From Bifidobacterium sp. ESL0800 (lineage in GTDB: Bacteria; Actinomycetota; Actinomycetes; Actinomycetales; Bifidobacteriaceae), in assembly GCF_029395355.1 (NCBI RefSeq), contig NZ_CP113913.1, positions 2,170,001 to 2,234,000 on the forward strand: a stretch of 64,000 nucleotides of DNA, written 5' to 3'. The notes beneath the pieces are model-generated. The model was given only the letters and a program-made list of their open reading frames with translations. It was not told where the DNA came from and did no database searches. A program made the translations under genes and the position numbers. Of this stretch, positions 55,727 through 64,000 are shown piece after piece (positions within the stretch are counted from its first letter, which is position 1; every line of letters begins with the position of its first letter).

Positions 55727-57559
55727 TTACTTGTGCTGATGAATGTGGGGGACGTGGGGCACATGGACGTGGCGCAGCGTGCGGTTGGCGAGGTCTCGGG
55801 CCGAACCGGCACCCTGGCCTTTGACGCCGAAGAACACGATCAGCACCATGCCCAGCGCGATGACCGAGCTGATGATCAGCGACATCCTGATGCCGAAGAT
55901 GTTCGAGAGGATCGCGGCTTCGTGGCCCGAACCCATCGAGCTCTGCCGGATCTTGGTGAACTCCTCCATGAGGATGACCAGCACCGGTGCGCCGATGGCT
56001 CCGGATATCTGTCGCACCGTGTTGGTGACGGCCGATCCGGCGGACATCGAGCGCACTTCCAGACAGTTGAGCGACCAGGTGGTCACCGGCATCAGCACGA
56101 AGCCCATGCCGATCTGTCGGATGAACTGGCAGATGGAGACCCACCAGATCGGGATGCCAGTGCTGATGAAACTCATCATGATGGTGCCGATCATGAGGAT
56201 GGTCGTGCCGGCCAGAGCCACGGGGCGCGCGCCGTACTTGTCGAGCGCACGGCCGCCGAAGAACTGCGCGATGCACTGGCCGATGGCGCCCGGCAGCATC
56301 ACCAGTCCGGAGATCGTGGCCGAGTAGCCGCGGTCGTTCTGGATGAACAGCGGAATGATGACGGTGATGGAACTGAAGGCGAAGAAGCTCATGGCGGCGG
56401 TAATAGTGCCCATCATGAAGCTGTGGTTCCTGAGCACGGTGAGGTCGAGCAGTGGCGGCTGGATCTTCTTGATGCCATCGATGATCGATCGGCTCTTGGA
56501 ACTGGCGAAATGCTTCTTGAGCTTGTCCGCGTGGTCCGGATTGTCGGCGACATGCTTGACCATGGCGTGCACGGCCTCGATACTTGCCGGGTAGGCCGAA
56601 GCGCTGCCGGGTTGAGATGAAGCGGAATCGTCGGCTTGCTGCGTTGCGCTCTCCTTGAACGCCTGCATCTCGCTGCTTTCGAGATCGTCGATGGCCGCGT
56701 TCATTTCCTTCTTGTAACGCTTGGCGCCTTTGAGCTGACGGGTGACGAACCAGACGATGCCGACCAGGCCGACGGCCATCGGCAGCCAGACCAGAGGGTT
56801 GGTGAACGCATAGGTCTCGATGTTGGTGAAGCCGAAGAGCAGGCCGCCGAAACCGATGATCGACAGGCACACCGAGAAGAAGTCGGCCTTGGCGTCGTCA
56901 TCGTTCTCGCCGAAGTTATGCAGGCCGAAAATGGCGAGCACCAGGGCGATGGCGCCGACGATGGTCAGCGAGACGAAGATGGAGCGCCAGCCGCTGGCGT
57001 CGGTCTGCCAGCCGCCGAAGGTCGGGCCGATGGCCGGGGCGACGCTCATGGCCACGCCCACGGTGCCCATCGCCACGCCGCGTTTGGACATCGGGTAGAC
57101 CGAGAAGACGATGATCTGCAGCACCGGCCACATCACGCCGGAGCCGATGGCTTCGAGCGTGCGGCCGGCGAGCACGACGATGAAGGTCGGGCCGAACCAG
57201 GCCAGCACAGAGCCGAGCGTGAAGACGACCATCGAGGTGATGACAATCTGGCGGGTGGAGAAACGGCGGGTGAGGTAGGCGGTCAGCGGCACCATGACGC
57301 CCTGCACCAGCTGGATGACGGAGGTCAGCCACTGGCCGGTGGTCACATTGATGTGGAACTCGGAGACGATGGTCGGCAATGCCGCGCTCAGTTGCAGCTG
57401 GGTGAAGTTGCCGACGAAGGTGATGAAGGTGAGGATGGCGATGGAGATGAAGGCCGCATGGCTCAAGTGCCCGTCGATGTAGGATTCCTCTTTGGTGAGG
57501 GCTTTCGACAAGGATGGTTTCGAAGGAGATTTTGCCGACGTTTGCGTTGGATCAGACAC
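55727..57559 (-). CDS. MFS drug:H+ antiporter, 14-TM (DHA2/EmrB type)
   Basis: This 610-residue exporter has about 14 membrane helices. Motif A is LTRRFSTRQI, and motif C-like AMSVAPAIGPTFGGWQ marks the antiporter class. A cytoplasmic loop of about 85 residues (about 285-370) between helices is rich in Ser, Asp and Ala. The C-terminus ends in a His-rich tail (HVHVPHVPHIHQHK), unusual for the family. The start is GTG at 57559 with GAGGGAG upstream at a slightly long distance. Substrates cannot be told from the sequence. Confidence 0.88.
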   Translation of the reverse strand: MSDPTQTSAKSPSKPSLSKALTKEESYIDGHLSHAAFISIAILTFITFVGNFTQLQLSAALPTIVSEFHINVTTGQWLTSVIQLVQGVMVPLTAYLTRRFSTRQIVITSMVVFTLGSVLAWFGPTFIVVLAGRTLEAIGSGVMWPVLQIIVFSVYPMSKRGVAMGTVGVAMSVAPAIGPTFGGWQTDASGWRSIFVSLTIVGAIALVLAIFGLHNFGENDDDAKADFFSVCLSIIGFGGLLFGFTNIETYAFTNPLVWLPMAVGLVGIVWFVTRQLKGAKRYKKEMNAAIDDLESSEMQAFKESATQQADDSASSQPGSASAYPASIEAVHAMVKHVADNPDHADKLKKHFASSKSRSIIDGIKKIQPPLLDLTVLRNHSFMMGTITAAMSFFAFSSITVIIPLFIQNDRGYSATISGLVMLPGAIGQCIAQFFGGRALDKYGARPVALAGTTILMIGTIMMSFISTGIPIWWVSICQFIRQIGMGFVLMPVTTWSLNCLEVRSMSAGSAVTNTVRQISGAIGAPVLVILMEEFTKIRQSSMGSGHEAAILSNIFGIRMSLIISSVIALGMVLIVFFGVKGQGAGSARDLANRTLRHVHVPHVPHIHQHK

Positions 57560-57813
57560 GACCGCCCGCTCCCTCTTGTTGTTGCACTGAGATGTTCATT
57601 AGTACCTGCATACGTTTATCACAATTTTCGAAATTCAAGGCGTTCAATTATGATTTCGGCGGAGGAAAGACGATTCCACTACGCTTGCTCACCCGGTTCA
57701 GATTACACCCTTAGCCGGATAGCGGGCATATATGATGTCACAGGTCGCAGACAAATACAACTACAAACACAAATACAAAGACAAAATTGAACACAAACTG
57801 GGTGGCGTGTGAT

Positions 57814-59553
57814 TTACACGCCGGTGCCGCGGAAAACGGCCATGACGGTTTTGAGCAGAATGGCGATGTCGCCGGTGAACGACCAGTTCTCGACGTACGA
57901 GATGTCGAGCTGTTCGCTCTCTTCCTGGCTCAGTTCGTTGCGTCCGGAAATCTGCCACGGCCCGGTGATGCCGGGCTTGACCAAGAGACGTGCGGAATAG
58001 AGCGAGCCGTATTGATCCACCTCGTACTGCTGCTGCGGCCGGGGCCCGACGAGGCTCATGTCGCCCTTGAACACGTTGAAGAACTGCGGGAATTCGTCCA
58101 GCGATGTCTTACGAATGAAGTGACCGAACTTGGTGATGCGCGGATCGTCCTCGGCCTTGAACAAAATGCCGTGTACGTTGCCGGTCTCCTCGGCCACCTT
58201 CTCGTCGTATTTGTCAGCATTCACGCGCATCGAACGGAATTTGTAGAGCGTGAACGGCTTGCCGTAAAGCCCGATACGCTGTTGGGAATACATCGCCGGT
58301 CCGCCGTCTTCGCTCTTGACGCGGATGGCGACGAATGCCATCAGCGGCGAAGAGATGATGATGGCGAAGGCGGAACCGACGAGGTCGAAGGCGCGTTTAA
58401 GTATTCTGGTCAATGTGGAATACTGCGGCAGCCGGGCCGTGAGCATCGGCATCGACGGGTTGCTGCGCAGATGGAGCTGTGAGGATGCGATATCGGCGAC
58501 GTTGGCCATGAACGCGAGCTCGATTCCCATGGACTCCACCGCCAACGAGAAGGTACGCATGGTCTCGGAATACCGGGACATGACGTCGGCGATGAGAATC
58601 GCCTGCGAGCCGAGTTCCCTCGCCTTTTGAGGCAAGTGAGAGTCCATCGGCAATATCCGCAGTTTCTGTTCTTCCGGGCAGGTGGCGCTGAACGGCACCG
58701 AAACGAGTTGCTGTGCGTCCGGGGAGTTCTGATTTTCAGAACTATCGGAGACGGAGACCACGGGACAGACCGCGACGGGCCTGTAGCCCATACCCGGATT
58801 TTCCTTGAGTTGCGCGATGACGTTGTGGATTCCCTCGGGTGAACCGACAATCACAGTGTCATACATGTAGGTGTCTTTGCGGCGATGCCGATGCAAAGAA
58901 CGACGCATGATCCAACGTTCCAGCAGCTCCAGCACGCAGGAGCAAAGCGGTATGAGAACGGTCAGAGAACGCGGAATGTCGAGCTTGAAGATATAGCTGA
59001 ACATGCAGATGATGACGAAATCGACCAACGTCGCGTTGAGGATCTCGCTATACAGCTCGTAGCCCTCGCCCATGGCGTGACGGTGATAGATGTGCTGCGA
59101 TGCGAGGCTCACGATCCACGCGACACAGATGAGTACAAGAAATAGGTTGAGCCGTTTCGGGCTATAGCCGTAATTCCTTAAATTCGCGTAGGCAGGAGTA
59201 TCGAGAAACAACACTAGAGCCGTAGCCAAAAGCGTCATGACGATATCGAGCACGATAAGGGTTGTGTTGAAGACGAAACTCCATTTCGGAATGGAATAGT
59301 TGAGCAGCTGATGATTGGAATCAGTGGCTTTGGAATGGAACTTGCCTTCGCTGTCCGAAAGAAAATACGAGCCGTCGAAAAAGCTGTTGCTCACGGGTGT
59401 ATCGACGCGATGCGGGTCTGATGAAGCGGTGCGTTTCTTGCGTTTATTGGTGAATGGGAGTTCTGGATTTCCTTCGATTTTCAAGGTTTTGTCGTCAAGG
59501 TGCGTCGCGTCAGGGGTCTGCTGAATATGACCCGACTCAACTCTCTGTGCCAC
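57814..59553 (-). CDS. Exopolysaccharide priming glycosyltransferase (undecaprenyl-phosphate sugar-1-phosphate transferase)
   Basis: This enzyme transfers the first sugar phosphate to undecaprenyl phosphate in capsule or exopolysaccharide synthesis. The 579-residue protein has several N-terminal membrane helices, a central soluble segment (about 230-370) and the C-terminal bacterial sugar transferase domain. That domain shows [61 protein letters not shown] and [18 protein letters not shown] 59553 with AAGAGG upstream is preferred; the ATG-initiated frame to 59670 lacks a site. A small Ser/Asn/Gln insertion lies near residues 268-285. It marks the start of the EPS cluster. Confidence 0.92.
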   Translation of the reverse strand: MAQRVESGHIQQTPDATHLDDKTLKIEGNPELPFTNKRKKRTASSDPHRVDTPVSNSFFDGSYFLSDSEGKFHSKATDSNHQLLNYSIPKWSFVFNTTLIVLDIVMTLLATALVLFLDTPAYANLRNYGYSPKRLNLFLVLICVAWIVSLASQHIYHRHAMGEGYELYSEILNATLVDFVIICMFSYIFKLDIPRSLTVLIPLCSCVLELLERWIMRRSLHRHRRKDTYMYDTVIVGSPEGIHNVIAQLKENPGMGYRPVAVCPVVSVSDSSENQNSPDAQQLVSVPFSATCPEEQKLRILPMDSHLPQKARELGSQAILIADVMSRYSETMRTFSLAVESMGIELAFMANVADIASSQLHLRSNPSMPMLTARLPQYSTLTRILKRAFDLVGSAFAIIISSPLMAFVAIRVKSEDGGPAMYSQQRIGLYGKPFTLYKFRSMRVNADKYDEKVAEETGNVHGILFKAEDDPRITKFGHFIRKTSLDEFPQFFNVFKGDMSLVGPRPQQQYEVDQYGSLYSARLLVKPGITGPWQISGRNELSQEESEQLDISYVENWSFTGDIAILLKTVMAVFRGTGV

Positions 59554-59807
59554 GATGTAACCTCTTCTTCTTAAGAAACCGCTCACCCAATGATACATAA
59601 CACATAGGCAAAGAAGGTTGCTCTGTTGCAGTTCTCGGCGTGTGTCGGTCTCACTGTGCTGCATAGTCATGCTACTGCCTAGGCCCGTGTTATGTCTGCC
59701 AGGGTTACCTTACTTATACCGAATCTGTGCAGAATTTGCCTCAAAGTCGTGAAATCCAAGGTAATAGAGCATAATGGTTCATTGTCATGTCAGTGAAGGG
59801 AAGTTTC

Positions 59808-61640
59808 ATGCGTCAACCACAAGGTAGGCATTTGGCGGCCGTCAGGCCTATGCGCCGGCATCGTGCCTGGCCGTGGGTCCTGCTGGTGATATTCGTGCTG
59901 CTTGTTGCCATGGCCGGGGTCGGAGCATATGCCGCCAAGACCATGTATGGGCAGGCCAAAGAGGTCAAGACGCACGAGCAGAACGCCGTAACCATGCTCA
60001 GCGGCTTCTCGAGCACCAACGATTTGGACTCGCTGGATCAGATTTCGCAGAAACTGCCGCAGGTGCAGAGCGAAACGCAACAGGCCAAGGAAATTGCACA
60101 TGGCAGGCTTTGGAATCTGGCCGCCAAGGCTCCGTTCATCGGCAACGACATCAAGACGGTGCAGGGTATGACGTCGAGCGTTGACGGGATTACGCATGAT
60201 TCTGTCCCGCAATTTCTTAACGTGGTGAACCAGCTGAAATCCGCGAACCTCAGCCAGGGTAACGGACAGATTAATCTTCAGCCGATTTTGCAGTCACAGC
60301 AACAGATAAAAATTGCCAACGATTCCATGCAGGCCCAAGTAAATGCATTTCACCAGTTGCCTGCGCAGAAAGCAAAGTTAGGTGTGGTTCGCAACGCTTA
60401 TGACTCTTCAGATAAGAAGCTTGATGCTCTGGCCGAGAAGATTGACGAAATTTCGAAAGCTTTCCAAATCGTCCCTGATTTTCTTGGTGTGAATCAGCCG
60501 CATCATTACGCGGTGATGTCCATGACCACTTCCGAGGTTCGATCCGGCGGTGGTCTTGTTGGTTCTATAGGAGACCTTACAACCGATAATGGGAAAATAA
60601 CCGTTGGAGATTTCCTTCCTAACCTCACTTACGAACGGTACGGTGCGGTCGGCCCCACTGCCAGTGAACGAGCGATTTTTTCTGACTGGGGTCCGGAAAA
60701 TATGTCGCTCGATATTCGCGATTCTGCGGTAGTTCCCGACACTGCACGTACTGCACAGATGATGCAAGTGGTGTGGAATCAAACTCCCTGGGGCACGAAT
60801 GCTCCTATTGATGGGGTGATTACCATTGACCCGGTTTTCTTGCAGCAATTGATTGCCATAAACGGTAGCGTGAAGTTGTCGAATGGGCAGGTACTCGACG
60901 GCCAGAATACAGCGGAGTTTCTACTCAATACTATTTATAAAGTGTATAGTCCGGGGCAGCAGGATGTTCTTTTTGGCGAAGTGGCAACACAATCAATGAA
61001 CAACATGTTTTCGAATATGAATTTTGATAAAATCTCTAAAATCGCTGGGGTTATGGGCAGCATGGCACGTTGGCGTCATTTTACGATGTATTCTTTCGAT
61101 TCTCAGCTTGAGCAGAAATATATGGCGAATGGCTATACAGGACAGACACCGAACAGCGAGGAGAATCCTGAGGTAGGTGTTTATGTCAACGAGCAAAATG
61201 TTTCTAAGATGAGTTGGTACATCAAGCGTACTTCCAAAATTACCAAGACCAGTACCAATCCTACGGGTGCTCGAACTTATCATGTCGATTATAGTATGAC
61301 GAATACTTTGAGCCAGACAGAGGTTTCGTCTTTGCCTGACTACATCAAAGGCATGTATCCAATGAGCGTTCCGTTGGGATATGGCAGCGAGAAAACGCTG
61401 ATTTATGCTCCCGCGGGAGGGAGCGTTACTAATCTTGTCATTCATGGGCAAGCAAGCGCGCCGAAACAGATGACTTTAAACGACAAGCCGTTGCGGGCAA
61501 GCGTGGCCACTTTGCCGCCAGGCGCGACGGTGACTTTTTCCTTCGACGTAACCACATCTGCGAAGACCGTTTCCGATTTGGAGCTGGACCAAAGCCCGAT
61601 GGGTTGGGAAGATCCGGGTGTCACTAAGATAAACTACTGA
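59808..61640 (+). CDS. DUF4012-family membrane-anchored protein of the EPS cluster
   Basis: This 610-residue protein has a basic N-terminus and one membrane helix (about 22-46). An extracytoplasmic region with helical, Gln/Lys-rich sequence is followed by the DUF4012 core (PDFLGVNQPHHYAVMSMTTSEVRSGGGLVGSIGDL, DGVITIDPVFLQQLIAINGSV). ATG 59808 has AGGGAAG upstream; ATG 59787 has none. Proteins of this family are found in actinobacterial and bifidobacterial exopolysaccharide loci; their activity is not established. Divergent from the priming transferase. Confidence 0.85.
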   Translation: MRQPQGRHLAAVRPMRRHRAWPWVLLVIFVLLVAMAGVGAYAAKTMYGQAKEVKTHEQNAVTMLSGFSSTNDLDSLDQISQKLPQVQSETQQAKEIAHGRLWNLAAKAPFIGNDIKTVQGMTSSVDGITHDSVPQFLNVVNQLKSANLSQGNGQINLQPILQSQQQIKIANDSMQAQVNAFHQLPAQKAKLGVVRNAYDSSDKKLDALAEKIDEISKAFQIVPDFLGVNQPHHYAVMSMTTSEVRSGGGLVGSIGDLTTDNGKITVGDFLPNLTYERYGAVGPTASERAIFSDWGPENMSLDIRDSAVVPDTARTAQMMQVVWNQTPWGTNAPIDGVITIDPVFLQQLIAINGSVKLSNGQVLDGQNTAEFLLNTIYKVYSPGQQDVLFGEVATQSMNNMFSNMNFDKISKIAGVMGSMARWRHFTMYSFDSQLEQKYMANGYTGQTPNSEENPEVGVYVNEQNVSKMSWYIKRTSKITKTSTNPTGARTYHVDYSMTNTLSQTEVSSLPDYIKGMYPMSVPLGYGSEKTLIYAPAGGSVTNLVIHGQASAPKQMTLNDKPLRASVATLPPGATVTFSFDVTTSAKTVSDLELDQSPMGWEDPGVTKINY

Positions 61641-61747
61641 CATATTGATGGGAGAGTAGACTATTTAAGTCAGATTTTGATTACTGAGCTTAGAAAACTC
61701 AGAAGCTATAAAAATTAAAACGGTTGCGAAGAAAGGCATGGAGAGGA

Positions 61748-62872
61748 ATGACCGTAATTGTATCTGTATTTCTCATTGCCTCGTTCGGGCTATGGATTGC
61801 TCAAAGAGTTAAATCGTATTCGGCTTCTCTTTCCTGTGGTATTCTTGTCCTGATTTGGTTGATGCTGACATGCATAGTAGGTTTAAGGTCTTGGAATGTT
61901 GGCCGAGATTCGCTTATGTATGCACGCCAATTTGAAGCATTGGGGACTCGATCTCTCGGTATTAGGGATTACCTCGCTCCGGGATATACTCTAGTTAGTC
62001 TGGCACTTCGTGTCATTGGACTGGATGAGTATCAGTATCTCTTTATTGTCATGGCCGGTTTGACCTTCGGTTTTCTCCTTTTTGCGGTTTGGCGTTTAAG
62101 CAAGATGCCGGCTGTAACATTGTTCATATTATTAAGTTTCGGCAATTTACTGGAGTCGGTGAATCAGTACCGTCAATTTCTGGCACTTTCAATTGTTCTT
62201 TTTTCATTTATTTTTTTTATTGAGAATAAAGTTATAATATATTATCTATTAATAATTTTGGCCTGTTGCTTCCACCCGTCAGCTTTAATTTGCTTGCTCA
62301 TACCGATTGTGTTGCATTGGCATTTTTCTGACTTAACAATGATTGTTGTTTCGATATCATCTGTGATTCTCTTTAGTGTATTAACTCCCTTGATACACAA
62401 AGCGATGAATATTCTTCCTTATGTGCAAAATTACGTAGGATCGCAGTTTGATTCCAAAATTTCTCTCGAGAATGTTGCCGTTTTTACCTTCAGGCTTCTC
62501 GTCTTTATCGGTGTTCTTTATTGTTTCCATAAAACGAAAAGTGATAATAAAGATAAAAAAGAAGTTGGAATTTTCTTTTATGGTATTTTTTTCCAGGCTT
62601 TGGCGTTGGTTCTTCCAGTACTGGCAAGATTGCCTTTCTACGGTGTGCAGATTTCATCTGTTCTGATACCGAGTTGCATGGGTAACAAAGAAATTGACAC
62701 AGAAAAAGAAACACGTTTTATTCCTTTGTGGTGTGACGTTCTGATTATTCTCGTTTTTGCTCTTTATCTTGTCGCGGATTGCTATTCCAAACGATTCATG
62801 TGGACAGATTATTCTTTTTTCTGGCAGCAAACTGATGTACTAAGCGCTATTCGGAGATGGACTCCTCAGTGA
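61748..62872 (+). CDS. EpsG/Wzy-like polysaccharide polymerase
   Basis: This 374-residue membrane protein has about nine hydrophobic helices. The EpsG-type signature includes GLRSWNVGRDSLMYARQFEAL in the first large loop and a Gln/Arg-containing segment SVNQYRQFLALSIVLFSF. These proteins polymerise repeat units of surface polysaccharides. The ATG at 61748 has GGAGAGG directly upstream; TTG 61724 is less likely. The gene is clearly AT-rich compared with the core genes, as is usual for exchanged capsule genes. Confidence 0.8.
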   Translation: MTVIVSVFLIASFGLWIAQRVKSYSASLSCGILVLIWLMLTCIVGLRSWNVGRDSLMYARQFEALGTRSLGIRDYLAPGYTLVSLALRVIGLDEYQYLFIVMAGLTFGFLLFAVWRLSKMPAVTLFILLSFGNLLESVNQYRQFLALSIVLFSFIFFIENKVIIYYLLIILACCFHPSALICLLIPIVLHWHFSDLTMIVVSISSVILFSVLTPLIHKAMNILPYVQNYVGSQFDSKISLENVAVFTFRLLVFIGVLYCFHKTKSDNKDKKEVGIFFYGIFFQALALVLPVLARLPFYGVQISSVLIPSCMGNKEIDTEKETRFIPLWCDVLIILVFALYLVADCYSKRFMWTDYSFFWQQTDVLSAIRRWTPQ

Positions 62873-62940
62873 TTTTATTAGTGTCATACGGAATTTGAAA
62901 TGGAATTGAGATACTGGGACTCTATGAGCAGGAGACAAAT

Positions 62941-63774
62941 GTGCAAAACCCTCTGATTAAAAAGGCATCTGCATCTTTTGTGGTTCTTACGTGGAACTCT
63001 CTTAAATACATTGAAACTTGTTTAACGTCGATTTTGCAGCTGCCGTTCAAAAAAATTAGAATTTTTGTTGTTGACAATGGTTCGGTTGATGGATCTCAGA
63101 ATCTTGTTAAGGACATAGCCGCTTCAAACTCAGAGATAAAGCTTATTTCTTTAGATAGAAACATCGGTACTACAAGGTCTCGTAATTTGGCCCTGCGAAT
63201 GGTTTCGGCTGATACCGATTATGTCTGCATCATTGATTCAGATACGCAAGTAGGCGCTGAGGCTTTCTCGTCAATGGTAGAACAGCTCAACAGAGATACT
63301 GGGCATGCCATAGGTCTTGTCGGTCCGCGTATGCATAATCAACGCGGTGAGTATCAGCTTAGTGGCAGGAATCTGCCTACGTTAGGTATTAAACTTCGTA
63401 AAGTTTTTCCTGCAAAATCTATAAAACGTCAGGGAGCTTTTATGGAGATCCCTCAGACCTCGGTCAATAATGGGCTGCAGGACGTGCCGTATTTGCTTTC
63501 GGCATGTTGGCTGATGCCATATTCCACGTTGAAAACAGTTGGTTTGTTGGACGAGAATATTTTCTATGCTCCTGAAGATGTCGATTATTGTGTTCGAGTG
63601 CATAGGGCTGGATTACGTGTCGTGTTTTGCCCTGAAGCTGACATTATGCACGATTATCAAAGAATCTCACAGCATAGGTTTTTCAGTAGAATGAATCTCA
63701 GACATATCAGTGGGCTCTCTTATTATTTCAGAAAATATCATTATCTTTTTAACGCTAGAAAAGCTTTGCTTTAA
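62941..63774 (+). CDS. Glycosyltransferase family 2
   Basis: This 277-residue GT-A enzyme has the N-terminal nucleotide-sugar binding pattern (FVVLTWNSLKYIETCLTSIL, IFVVDNGSVDGSQNLV), the DSDT metal motif near residue 101 (CIIDSDTQVG) and the EDVDYCVRVHRAG acceptor-site motif. The pattern resembles rhamnosyltransferases and related GT2 enzymes. The start is GTG at 62941 with AGGAG seven bases upstream. It is AT-rich. The sugar is unknown. Confidence 0.88.
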   Translation: MQNPLIKKASASFVVLTWNSLKYIETCLTSILQLPFKKIRIFVVDNGSVDGSQNLVKDIAASNSEIKLISLDRNIGTTRSRNLALRMVSADTDYVCIIDSDTQVGAEAFSSMVEQLNRDTGHAIGLVGPRMHNQRGEYQLSGRNLPTLGIKLRKVFPAKSIKRQGAFMEIPQTSVNNGLQDVPYLLSACWLMPYSTLKTVGLLDENIFYAPEDVDYCVRVHRAGLRVVFCPEADIMHDYQRISQHRFFSRMNLRHISGLSYYFRKYHYLFNARKALL

Positions 63775-63791
63775 AGGTTTGATAATTGAAA

Positions 63792-64000
63792 ATGATAAAA
63801 AGAAAGATACTTTTTTACACTGAAGCTTGGGGTGTCGGAGGCATTGAAAGCTTCGTGATGAACACTGCTGAAACCTTGGATCGTGATCGTTTCGGCTTCG
63901 ACATCTTCTCCACACATGACTGGAGCGATGCATATGACGAGCGTATCAAGGAACTTGGTGGCCATCGCAGTGTCGTGTTCCATAATCAAAAACCGAATTT
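63792..64000 (+). CDS. Glycosyltransferase (GT4-like), cut by the window end
   Basis: The frame from ATG 63792 reads MIKRKILFYTEAWGVGGIES and continues to the window end (about 69 residues). The GVGGIESFVMNTAE segment is the Gly-rich N-terminal loop of GT-B glycosyltransferases. It follows the GT2 gene by 17 bases and belongs to the same cluster. Base composition returns towards GC-rich within this gene. Confidence 0.75.
   Translation, partial: MIKRKILFYTEAWGVGGIESFVMNTAETLDRDRFGFDIFSTHDWSDAYDERIKELGGHRSVVFHNQKPN

Noticed and set aside
57720..57790. ACAAATACAA-type low-complexity stretch after the priming transferase gene
   Set aside because: It is a short imperfect A/C-rich run without fixed period. 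It may help termination on the minus strand but is not a defined repeat.

Overview
The window is high-GC actinobacterial chromosome and most probably comes from a Bifidobacterium. The grounds are the eight-gene ATP synthase operon with long delta and gamma subunits, NucS instead of a MutS/MutL gene, an argS-lysA-hom-thrB cluster, a solitary GlgE, an Obg with a long tail, and a very large secreted isopeptide-domain adhesin. The genus is an inference from gene content and protein style; no rRNA is present to fix it. I see no prophage, insertion sequence, CRISPR array or replication origin.

Layout. 1-4.2 kb: end of a membrane protein, MntP manganese exporter, inorganic pyrophosphatase and GlgE. 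4.2-11.1 kb: a region with three DnaA-box-like sites, a coiled-coil membrane protein and an 1820-residue surface adhesin with a variant sortase signal (LVATG). 11.2-12.5 kb: initiator tRNA and MetA. 12.7-20.0 kb: atpBEFHAGDC. 20.1-28.2 kb: a DinJ/YafQ-type toxin-antitoxin pair whose toxin carries an in-frame stop, NucS, an FKBP lipoprotein, a membrane protein/lipoprotein pair, a thioredoxin-TPR protein, a CYTH protein and tRNA-Arg. 28.2-29.3 kb: an AT-rich patch holding a probable nuclease-family (PBECR4-like) protein. 29.4-41.4 kb: argS, an acetyltransferase, lysA, hom, thrB, a second and intact DinJ/YafQ pair, a Maf-NUDIX fusion, an AEC transporter and dapE. 41.7-54.5 kb: RNase E/G, L21, L27, Obg, proB, an aspartate-type aminotransferase, tRNA-Trp, SecE, NusG, L11 and L1. 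54.8-57.6 kb: an anchored HNH-type nuclease and a 14-TM exporter. 57.8-64 kb: the edge of an exopolysaccharide cluster (priming glycosyltransferase, DUF4012 protein, EpsG-like polymerase, two glycosyltransferases), which turns AT-rich after 61.6 kb.

How the genes fit together. Amino-acid synthesis from aspartate is well covered: AspC, Hom, ThrB and MetA for threonine and methionine, and DapE and LysA for lysine and peptidoglycan. The ribosome and RNA machinery (SecE-NusG-L11-L1, L21-L27-Obg, RNase E/G, ArgS, three tRNAs) is the usual actinobacterial set. The two ends of the window serve the cell surface.

The most unusual signal is a set of seven intergenic arrays. Each is built from a palindromic unit repeated two to four times. 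The repeat period is almost constant (61-62 bp in six arrays, 51 bp in one), yet the sequence of the unit differs from locus to locus; only two of the arrays share one. Single inverted repeats of similar size occur in other gaps. A second pattern is that many conserved enzymes (LysA, ThrB, Maf, AtpG, NucS, ArgS, GlgE and others) carry low-complexity Asn/Ser/Asp/Gly-rich loop insertions.
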